A stretch of 64,000 nt of DNA, taken from NCBI GenBank assembly GCA_029203145.1, contig CP119309.1, positions 1,699,001 through 1,763,000 of the forward strand. The letters run 5' to 3'. The position numbers and the translations under genes were made by a program. The notes under the pieces are model-generated. The model made no database searches and was not told the origin of the DNA. It was given only the letters and a program-made list of their open reading frames with translations. Position 1 is the stretch's first letter. Every line of letters begins with the position of its first letter. Source of the DNA: Candidatus Brevundimonas phytovorans (GTDB taxonomy: Bacteria > Pseudomonadota > Alphaproteobacteria > Caulobacterales > Caulobacteraceae). Below, one piece after another: positions 57,986-64,000 of this stretch.

Positions 57986-58355
57986 CGAGCATATAGAGAT
58001 AGGCCGCCACGTCGCGGGCTTCGGCGTCGGCCAGGGGCATGAGCGGCATTCCCGTGTCGGGCAGCAGGGCCGGCGCGTTCTGCACAAAGGCCGCCATCAC
58101 CGCCGGCTGATTGGGCAACCGTCCTGCGATCATCGGTCGCGCCGCCACACCCGCAAGATCGCCGCCGGTTCGCCCCTGCGGCCAGCGCACCCCGGGGATG
58201 GCGTGGCAGGCCGCGCATCCATGACGCTCGATCAGCCTCAGCCCTTCGGCGGCGTCCGCCTGGGCCAGCGGGCGCGGCGCATTCGCCTTGTCGGCGCAAG
58301 CTGTCAAGGCGGCGCACAGCCCCATCGACAGTAGCAAGGTCCCTATGGTCCGCAT
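57975..58355 (-). CDS. Cytochrome c lipoprotein
   Basis: Protein of 126 residues, first gene of the oxidase operon. Signal peptide with lipobox LTAC (MRTIGTLLLSMGLCAALTAC), then one class I cytochrome c domain: heme-binding CAACH and axial methionine in DTGMPLMPLADAEARDVAAYLY. Probably membrane-tethered in the periplasm and an electron donor to the oxidase. Ribosome site is weak. Confidence 0.92.
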   Translation of the reverse strand: MRTIGTLLLSMGLCAALTACADKANAPRPLAQADAAEGLRLIERHGCAACHAIPGVRWPQGRTGGDLAGVAARPMIAGRLPNQPAVMAAFVQNAPALLPDTGMPLMPLADAEARDVAAYLYMLDDD

Positions 58356-58466
58356 CGTCCGTACATGTTCGCATCCCGCCCCTCTCCAGCTTCACCAGAA
58401 CCCAATCCTTCGCAGCCTGAGCGGTTCCCGCCTGGAACCGGGACCATAAGGCGGTGTTGGGACAAG

Positions 58467-59231
58467 GTGCGCGCCCTCCCTCCCCTCACTCTTCTCGGCC
58501 TCATTCTCGCCAGCGCCGGCCTTGTCGCGTGCGACGCCACGCCCGGCGAGACCGACCGCGCCTTCTCCGCATCTGGCCAGGTCGTCGCCATGGGCGGCGG
58601 CGCCGGCGGAGCGGCGAACGCCTGCTTTACCTGTCATGGACTGCAGGGTCAGGGCGATGGCGTCTCGACGCCGCGACTGGCGGGGCTGGATGCGGGCTAT
58701 CTGCAGAAACAGATGGAGGACTACGCCAGCGGCCTGCGGCCCGACGACGTGATGAGCCGCATCGCCAAGGGTCTCGAGGCCGACAGCCGTCGCGCGGTGG
58801 CGGCCTGGTACGCCGGTCTGCCCGCAGACGACAAGGCGCGGCCTGCGCCCCCCGCCTCGCCCCCGCCCATCTGGATCTCCGGAGACGCAAGCCGCGGGAT
58901 CACCGCCTGCTCCGCCTGCCACGGCGCCGCTGGCCAGGGCGCGGGCGAAGGCCAGCCGATCGTGGCCGGCCAGCCCGCCGCCTATACGCTGGAGCAGATC
59001 GACCGCTGGAAGTCGGGCAAGCGCCGCAACGATCCACGCGGCGTCATGGCCGCCGCCGTCCAGAGGCTGACGGACGCAGAAGCGCGCGCCATAGCTCGGT
59101 GGCTGTCCGACCAACCCGCTTCTCCAGCGCCCGCCAGCGCCGCTGCCAGCGCGTCCGTTTCGGCCGCAGCTGCGGCGCGACCGGCAGCATCGCGTGAAAC
59201 ACGTCGTCCCGATCGATCAGATGGTGCTTGA
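58467..59231 (+). CDS. Diheme cytochrome c lipoprotein (c4-like)
   Basis: Protein of 254 residues from GTG 58467; the longer frame from ATG 58365 adds 34 non-signal residues and would begin nine bases from the divergent cytochrome gene. MRALPPLTLLGLILASAGLVAC is a lipoprotein signal. Two c-type domains: CFTCH and CSACH, each with a downstream methionine (DVMSRIAKG, GVMAAAVQRLTDAEARAIARWL). Order resembles c4 cytochromes or soluble cytochrome domains that feed oxidases. It ends with an Ala/Ser-rich tail that overlaps the cytochrome b gene on the other strand by 188 bases. Confidence 0.88.
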   Translation: MRALPPLTLLGLILASAGLVACDATPGETDRAFSASGQVVAMGGGAGGAANACFTCHGLQGQGDGVSTPRLAGLDAGYLQKQMEDYASGLRPDDVMSRIAKGLEADSRRAVAAWYAGLPADDKARPAPPASPPPIWISGDASRGITACSACHGAAGQGAGEGQPIVAGQPAAYTLEQIDRWKSGKRRNDPRGVMAAAVQRLTDAEARAIARWLSDQPASPAPASAAASASVSAAAAARPAASRETRRPDRSDGA

Positions 59232-59778
59232 GCGCCGCACCGGCGTGGATCGGGATCATCAGCAGCAAGGCCGCCACCATGGCCCAGTGCATCCATTCCG
59301 CGCCGGCCTCGATCGCCCATAGCCGGGTGTTGGAGACATCCTGCATCGGCAGCAGGGGCCAGGGGATAACCCCAGCCGCCGCGAGCGGCGTGTCTCGCGC
59401 GGTGGCGGAGATCATGGCCCAGCCCGACAGGGGGAGCCCGAACAGGCAGATGTAGAAGACATAGTGGGTGACGTGCGCCGCTATGCTCTCCCAACCCGGC
59501 TTGTCCGCATCATTGATCAGATTGGGTGCGACCAGCCGCCACGACAGCCGGCCGATGACCAGCAACAGCATCAGCAGACCGATGGCGAAATGGACCTCAT
59601 AGGCCGCCGCCTTGGCGCCGCCGACCGGCAGCCGCCCCATCCACCAACCCCACCCGATCTGGAAGAAAACCAGGCCCGCCATGGTCCAGTGAAAGACGAT
59701 GGCGACCGGCGAATAGCGGCCTTCATCATGGTGCCCCGCCGCCCATTCCAGCGCCTGTGCGATCAGCCGGTCAATCAT
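59044..59778 (-). CDS. Cytochrome b561-type membrane protein
   Basis: Protein of 244 residues with four helices. His ligands in YSPVAIVFHWTMAGLVFFQIGWGWWMG, EVHFAIGLLMLLLVIGRLSWRL, AAHVTHYVFYICLFGLPLSGWA and AEWMHWAMVAALLLMIPIHAGAALKHHLIDRD; this is the YodB/CybB diheme pattern. It moves electrons between quinone and a partner in the inner membrane. A basic cytosolic tail of about 50 residues ends it. Start overlaps the CtaG-like gene by four bases. Confidence 0.92.
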   Translation of the reverse strand: MIDRLIAQALEWAAGHHDEGRYSPVAIVFHWTMAGLVFFQIGWGWWMGRLPVGGAKAAAYEVHFAIGLLMLLLVIGRLSWRLVAPNLINDADKPGWESIAAHVTHYVFYICLFGLPLSGWAMISATARDTPLAAAGVIPWPLLPMQDVSNTRLWAIEAGAEWMHWAMVAALLLMIPIHAGAALKHHLIDRDDVFHAMLPVAPQLRPKRTRWQRRWRALEKRVGRTATELWRALLRPSASGRRRP

Positions 59779-60506
59779 GCCGGACGCGCCGCCTCCCCGC
59801 CGCTGAACAGGCCGCTGATCCGCCATAGGGCGACCAGGAGATAGGCCGCCGCCGCCGGGGCCCACATGATCAGGCCCGCCGCCTGCTGATCCTCCAGCGG
59901 CGTCATGCCCCAGGCCAGTGTGGTGGCGAAGTGAGGCGCATAGAGCGGCTGACCCGCAAACACGATCAGGGCGCCGAGCAGGCCCATCAGCAGCATGGCC
60001 GCCAGCAGCCCCGCCACAGCCGCTGCGGCGTTCGACGCGCGCACCGCCGCCCAGAACCAGACCGCGCTGCCCAGAATGGTCAGCTGCATGATCCAATAGA
60101 TCAGGTCGTTCGACAGGGCCGCAGCATAGAGATCAGGCGCGTGCCAGGCCCAGAAGATGACGGCCTGCACAGCCGTGGCCAAGGCCAGTCGCGGCGCCAT
60201 CAGCCTGGGCAGCCACAGGGCCAGCAGGGGCGCCGCAGCAAGCAGGAGCAAGAGGTGATTCAGCGTGCGCGCCGTGAACAGGGCTGAACTCAGAGCGCAC
60301 AGCGGCGAGATGAAGACGACAACCAGCACCCCGGCCGCGCCCAGCGAGGAGGACGACCCGGGGCGGCTTTTCAACGCCAGAAATACCCCGCACGCGACGA
60401 GAAGTCCCAAGACCATCAGAAGAACGGGATCGCCGTTCCAACGTCCCAGAACATCCGCAGGGTCGGGCGCGGGTCCGCAGTAGGGCGTCCAGGGCGTGGA
60501 GGTCAT
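59775..60506 (-). CDS. Cytochrome c oxidase assembly protein (caa3_CtaG family)
   Basis: Protein of 243 residues with about seven helices. TPWTPYCGPAPDPADVLGRWNGDPVLLMVLGLLVACGVFL start; SPLCALSSALFTARTLNHLLLLLAAAPLLALWLP and HAPDLYAAALSNDLIYWIMQLTILGSAVWFWAAV; QPLYAPHFATTLAWGMTPLEDQQAAGLIMWAPAAAAYLLVALW contain the conserved His, DQQ and W blocks of the caa3_CtaG family. It helps insert copper or assemble the oxidase. Upstream of the cytochrome b gene with a four-base overlap. Confidence 0.92.
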   Translation of the reverse strand: MTSTPWTPYCGPAPDPADVLGRWNGDPVLLMVLGLLVACGVFLALKSRPGSSSSLGAAGVLVVVFISPLCALSSALFTARTLNHLLLLLAAAPLLALWLPRLMAPRLALATAVQAVIFWAWHAPDLYAAALSNDLIYWIMQLTILGSAVWFWAAVRASNAAAAVAGLLAAMLLMGLLGALIVFAGQPLYAPHFATTLAWGMTPLEDQQAAGLIMWAPAAAAYLLVALWRISGLFSGGEAARPA

Positions 60507-60564
60507 GGTCGGCTAACGACCCGGAACGGCGACGGTTCAATCATGCCTCGTGACCGTGACGCCT

Positions 60565-61872
60565 TCAACGCGAGGGAGCGATCCGCCAGACCGTATTGGA
60601 CAGGTCGTCAGCGACCAGAAGAATCCTTTTCGTCGGATCAAAGGCCACGCCGACCGGACGTCCGCGAGCCTCTCCGTCCTTGAGGAAGCCCGTGGCGAAA
60701 TCGACCGGCTGACCGACGGGACGCCCGCCGCTGAACGGCACCCAAGCCACCTTGTAGCCGGATGGGTCTTCGCGGTTCCAGCTGCCGTGCATGCCGATGA
60801 AAGCGCCGTCGGCGTACGGGCCGCCAAAGCCGCCACTGCGCGCGAAATCGAGACCGAGCGCCGCGACGTGCGAGCCCAGGGCGTAGTCGGGTTTGACGGC
60901 CCTGGCGACCATGTCCGGCTTCTGCGGTCTCACGCGCGGATCGATGTTCTGGCCCCAGTAGCTGTAGGGCCAGCCATAGAAGGCGCCGTCGCGCACCTGG
61001 GTCAGGTAGTCAGGCACCAGTTGCGGTCCCAGTTCGTCGCGCTCGTTGACCACGGACCACAGGAGACCGGTCGTGGGCTCGATCGCCAGGGCCGTCGGGT
61101 TGCGAATGCCGGTGGCGATGGTGCGACGCGCGCCGGTTGCGCGGTCGATTTCCCAGACCACGGCCCTCTCCTCCTCCACCGCCAGTCCCCGTTCGCCGAT
61201 ATTGGAGTTGGAGCCGATGCCGACATAAAACTTGGTCCCGTCCGCACTGACAGTCAGGGACTTGGTCCAGTGGTGGTTGATGCGCGACGGCAGGGCCGTC
61301 ACACGCTCGGCCGGCGTCGCGATGCCGGTCTGCCCGGGCTGGAAGGCGAAACGGGTCAGGGCGCCCTGTTCGGCGACGTAGAGGTAGCCCTCGACATAGG
61401 CCAGACCATAGGGCGCATCCAGATTCTCGACCAGAACGGCGCGCAGTTCGGGAACGCCGTCGTTGTCGGCGTCGCGCAGCAGGGTGATGCGGTCGCCCCC
61501 TTTGATCTTGGTGTTGCCCTGCTTTTTAATAAAACCGGCGATCACGTCCTTGGGACGCAGGCGCGGTGCGTGGCCGCCACGCCCTTCGGCGATCAGCACA
61601 TCGCCGTTCGGCAGGACCAGCATCTGGCGTGGAATTTTCAAATCGGTTGCGAAGGCGCTGACGGTAAAGCCCTGCGGCACGGTCGGCGTCTCGCCGTTCC
61701 AGCCGGCGGGCGGGCTGATCTTCATCGCCGGAACCAAGGTCTCGTTTATTCTTGGCAGGTCGGGGGCGCCGCCCGTCTGGTTGAGCTTGGGATCGCTGGC
61801 GTTACCGCAGGAGGCCACGGCGAAAGCCATTGCAAGGGTCGCGGCGCTGGCGGCGAGCAGGTTCTTGTCCAT
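60565..61872 (-). CDS. Sorbosone/PQQ-type sugar dehydrogenase lipoprotein
   Basis: Protein of 435 residues. Signal peptide with lipobox VASC; six-bladed beta-propeller with blocks FTVSAFATDLKIPRQMLVLPNGDVLIAEGRGG, YLYVAEQGALTRFAFQPGQT, HWTKSLTVSADGTKFYVGIGSNSNIGE, IRNPTALAIEPTTGLLWSVVNERDELG and FIGMHGSWNRE. These match the sorbosone dehydrogenase family (PQQ glucose dehydrogenase fold), oxidising sugar aldehydes in the periplasm and giving electrons to the quinone or cytochrome chain. GGAG before ATG. Follows a DUF2231 gene with a one-base overlap. Confidence 0.92.
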   Translation of the reverse strand: MDKNLLAASAATLAMAFAVASCGNASDPKLNQTGGAPDLPRINETLVPAMKISPPAGWNGETPTVPQGFTVSAFATDLKIPRQMLVLPNGDVLIAEGRGGHAPRLRPKDVIAGFIKKQGNTKIKGGDRITLLRDADNDGVPELRAVLVENLDAPYGLAYVEGYLYVAEQGALTRFAFQPGQTGIATPAERVTALPSRINHHWTKSLTVSADGTKFYVGIGSNSNIGERGLAVEEERAVVWEIDRATGARRTIATGIRNPTALAIEPTTGLLWSVVNERDELGPQLVPDYLTQVRDGAFYGWPYSYWGQNIDPRVRPQKPDMVARAVKPDYALGSHVAALGLDFARSGGFGGPYADGAFIGMHGSWNREDPSGYKVAWVPFSGGRPVGQPVDFATGFLKDGEARGRPVGVAFDPTKRILLVADDLSNTVWRIAPSR

Positions 61873-62294
61873 CAGATTGTCTCCCCGGCTGAATAGGCGA
61901 TCCAGCCGGCGATCATGACCAGCAATGTGCACAGGAGGGACAGGGTCAGGCCAAAGGCGCCGACCGAACTCCAGGCGTCCTGACTGTGCTTGAAGGCGTT
62001 CACCAGCCCCAGCACCCAGGCCAGGGCGAGCGCAACAAGATGAATCAGGCCGAGGCGCGACCGACCCCGCCGCGCGCCGACGACATAATCGATGATGGAG
62101 AAGACGCCTGCGATACCGCCGAACACCAGCGCCCCGGTGATGAGCCAGGCCGAGAAGTTCGTCCACTGAATCTCCGCCGTCTTCAGATAGGCGATGTCGG
62201 TGAACAGGGCGAAGGTGAAGAGGCTGATCGGAAACGCCAGCAATATGCGATGTAGGGGTCGAACCACCCCGCCGGACCGGTCATCGATGGTCAT
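61872..62294 (-). CDS. DUF2231 membrane protein
   Basis: Protein of 140 residues with four helices: PLHRILLAFPISLFTFALFTDIAYLKTAEIQWTNFSAWLITGALVFGGIAGVFSIIDYV, then GLIHLVALALAWVLGLVNAFKHSQDAWSS. The HP.....P......F..D fold with paired helices is DUF2231, predicted to bind heme. Its stop codon shares one base with the next ATG. Likely partner of the sugar dehydrogenase. Confidence 0.9.
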   Translation of the reverse strand: MTIDDRSGGVVRPLHRILLAFPISLFTFALFTDIAYLKTAEIQWTNFSAWLITGALVFGGIAGVFSIIDYVVGARRGRSRLGLIHLVALALAWVLGLVNAFKHSQDAWSSVGAFGLTLSLLCTLLVMIAGWIAYSAGETI

Positions 62295-62529
62295 GTCGCC
62301 CTCTCCCTAAAGCCTGGCTTTGGCTAACTGCTTGGCCGCGAGAAGGTTCAACGGCATAGCCGAATGGTTACAGGCCATCTCATTCAACCGGCGGCCTGTT
62401 GAGCTCATGGCTCGAGCCTTACGGCTTCTGCGGCATATTCATGGTCCTGGCCCTTCCGCCGACGTTTCTGACGCGGAACCCTCGCCTTGGCGGCTCCGTT
62501 TCCCTGACCTTGTTCAGGAACCCCGCTGC

Positions 62530-63309
62530 ATGTCCGACACCGTCGCCGAGCCCGCATTTGAACCTCCGCCCGAGGCCATGGCCTTCTACGAGGAGAGCCT
62601 TCGGCTTCTGAAGGAATCCGGCGTGCCCTTCCTGCTCTCCGGCACCTATGCGGTGACGGCCTACACCGGCATCCGCCGTCCAACCAAGGACCTGGACGTC
62701 TTCTGCAAGCCCGGGGATTACCCTCGCATTCTCGCCTACTTCCAGGCACGCGGATACCGGACGGATGTCGAGGACGAGCGCTGGATCGCCAAGGTCTGGA
62801 AGGACGACAAGCATTTCTTCGACGTCATCTTCGCCATGTCGAACGGCACCATCGCGGTGTCGGACAGCTGGTTTGGCGAGGACCGGATCACGGTCTACGG
62901 CCATGAGGTCATGATCACGTCGCCGACAGCCCTGATCCTGTCCAAGGTCTTCATCCAGGATCGGTATCGCTACGACGGCGCCGACGTGAACCACGTCATC
63001 CTCAAGCAGTCCGACGCCATAGACTGGAAGTCCATGCTGGATCAGATGGACCTCTATTGGGAGGTCCTCATGGCTCACCTCCTGAACTTCCGCTTCGCCT
63101 ATCCCACAGAGCGCGGCCGTGTGCCGGCATGGCTGATGACCGAGCTCCTGGAACGGCTTCAGGCCCAGGTCGATCTGCCGGCGCCGCGCGTCAGGGTCTG
63201 TCGCGGCCGTCTGTTCAGCCCTCGCGACTATATCGCCGACATCAGCGAATGGGGCTTCGGCGACGTTGTCGGCAAGGGCCTGGAGGAACGCCATGACCCC
63301 GTCGCCTGA
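62530..63309 (+). CDS. Nucleotidyltransferase-fold protein
   Basis: Protein of 259 residues from ATG 62530 (AGGAA ten bases upstream). GVPFLLSGTYAVTAYTGIRRPTKDLDVFCKPGDYPRILAYFQARGYRT is the nucleotidyltransferase core: G-[ST] loop and metal-binding Asp54 and Asp56. WIAKVWKDDKHFFDVIFAMSNG adds the third carboxylate region, and TALILSKVFIQDRYRYDGADVNHVILK is helical. Resembles AbiEii-like or DUF6036-type transferases, but no antitoxin gene is beside it. Overlaps the phosphoesterase by 17 bases, so a two-gene operon. Confidence 0.85.
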   Translation: MSDTVAEPAFEPPPEAMAFYEESLRLLKESGVPFLLSGTYAVTAYTGIRRPTKDLDVFCKPGDYPRILAYFQARGYRTDVEDERWIAKVWKDDKHFFDVIFAMSNGTIAVSDSWFGEDRITVYGHEVMITSPTALILSKVFIQDRYRYDGADVNHVILKQSDAIDWKSMLDQMDLYWEVLMAHLLNFRFAYPTERGRVPAWLMTELLERLQAQVDLPAPRVRVCRGRLFSPRDYIADISEWGFGDVVGKGLEERHDPVA

Positions 63310-64000
63310 CATCCAGACGCCTCAACCCGGCATGGAGGCTGGACCAGGAAGGAAGCTGCGTATCGCCGCCGTCGGGGACCTGCACGTCGGCGAGACTTCG
63401 CATCGCCTCTACCGCGATCTTTTCGACCGCGTCCACGAAGACGCAGATGTCTTGTGCCTGTGCGGCGACCTGGTCAACTTCGGCAAGACAGGCGAGGTCG
63501 AGAACCTGCTCGAAGACCTGCGGGCCTGCCGCATCCCCATGGTCGGGGTTCTCGGCAATCATGAGCATGAATGCGGCCAGCCCGACGAAGTCGCCCGACT
63601 GATGTCCGAGGCGGGCGTCCGAATGCTGACCGGAGAGTCCTATGAGATCGGGGGCGTCGGTTTCGCCGGCGGCAAGGGCTTTGTCGGCGGCTTCGGTCGT
63701 TACATGCTCAGTTCGTTCGGAGAGGCTTCGATCAAGCAGTTCGTCCAGGAGGCGGTCGAGGACGCCAACCTCATCGAGAATTCCATCCGCACCCTTCGCA
63801 CTGAACGCAGCGTGGTGCTGCTGCACTACGCGCCTATCGTAGACACGGTGATCGGCGAGCCGCCGGAGATTCACCCCTTCCTCGGCTCCTCTCGCCTGGG
63901 GGAGGTCGTGGATCGCTACGAGAACGTCAAACTTGTGGTCCACGGGCATGCTCACCGCGGCGCGCCTGAAGGCCGCACGGCACGAGGCGTCCCCGTCTAC
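63293..64000 (+). CDS. Metallophosphoesterase, calcineurin type (3' end cut off)
   Basis: 236 codons are visible to the right edge; GGAGG six bases before ATG 63293. Dinuclear metal motifs: AAVGDLHVGE, LCLCGDLVNFG, GVLGNHEHE, VLLHYAPIVDT and VVHGHAHRG. Cytosolic phosphatase or nuclease; substrate unknown. Partner of the nucleotidyltransferase-fold protein: adding and removing a phosphate-linked group would be an attractive but unproven idea. Confidence 0.92.
   Translation, partial: MTPSPDIQTPQPGMEAGPGRKLRIAAVGDLHVGETSHRLYRDLFDRVHEDADVLCLCGDLVNFGKTGEVENLLEDLRACRIPMVGVLGNHEHECGQPDEVARLMSEAGVRMLTGESYEIGGVGFAGGKGFVGGFGRYMLSSFGEASIKQFVQEAVEDANLIENSIRTLRTERSVVLLHYAPIVDTVIGEPPEIHPFLGSSRLGEVVDRYENVKLVVHGHAHRGAPEGRTARGVPVY

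Noticed and set aside
63293..64000. A known toxin-antitoxin system at the right edge
   Set aside because: The nucleotidyltransferase-fold protein is not followed by an AbiEi- or MNT-type partner; a metallophosphoesterase partner does not match the described types.

Overview
The window is a high-GC (third codon positions nearly all G or C) alphaproteobacterial chromosome segment. Gene content points to Caulobacteraceae, most likely Brevundimonas: SemiSWEET, cyanophycin genes, several Crp/Fnr paralogues with the same SSVHVNRTL-type recognition helix, DUF6894-, DUF6880- and DUF6766-type proteins and a caa3-type oxidase. This assignment is inference from gene content, not a database match. There are no rRNA or tRNA genes, CRISPR arrays, insertion sequences or intact integrases that I can see.

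Layout. 1-2.9 kb: a cut-off membrane protein, a glycan-free SDR dehydrogenase and a LuxR-type regulator. 3-8.2 kb: an AT-rich regulatory island and a four-gene chaperone-usher fimbrial operon read leftwards. 8.4-15.8 kb: small proteins, a frameshifted lipoprotein, AsmA-like protein, thioredoxin-reductase-like flavoprotein, SemiSWEET, and a hemerythrin protein fused to a tandem-repeat disordered tail. 15.9-24.5 kb: two convergent Crp/Fnr regulators, exonuclease III, many short stress-type proteins, and a patch of decay holding a RadC homologue without its catalytic motif and fragments of an acyl-CoA synthetase and a GH65 enzyme. 24.7-35.8 kb: hybrid histidine kinase, DUF6880 protein, alkB-dinB repair pair, and a leftward DUF4142/coiled-coil/SRPBCC/alcohol dehydrogenase operon. 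36-46.2 kb: a broken histidine phosphatase, Mn-catalase and DUF892 ferritin-like pair, cyanophycin synthetase/cyanophycinase operon, heme-oxygenase-like protein with a methyltransferase, hemerythrin, isochorismatase-fold hydrolase, Crp/Fnr. 46.5-53.4 kb: type II NADH dehydrogenase, two more Crp/Fnr proteins, YflT-like and PepSY-like stress proteins. 54.2-62.3 kb: a respiratory locus (caa3 oxidase subunits, CtaG-like assembly factor, cytochromes c and b, PQQ-type sugar dehydrogenase). 62.5-64 kb: nucleotidyltransferase-fold protein and a cut-off metallophosphoesterase.

The main discovery candidate is a shared 16-bp palindrome, approximate consensus TGTCSGNTACCSGWCA, found 13 times. Almost every copy is intergenic and lies 40-90 bp upstream of a start codon. 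The genes behind it are the stress-type genes of the window: DUF892/Mn-catalase, the cyanophycin operon, heme-oxygenase-like operon, hemerythrin, DUF4142-ADH operon, DUF378, DUF6894 protein, and several tiny disordered proteins. The symmetry, size and position suit a Crp/Fnr-family activator, and five Crp/Fnr genes lie in the same window. I read this as a local stress regulon (reactive oxygen, iron, storage polymer, low-oxygen respiration) under one of these regulators; which one is unknown.
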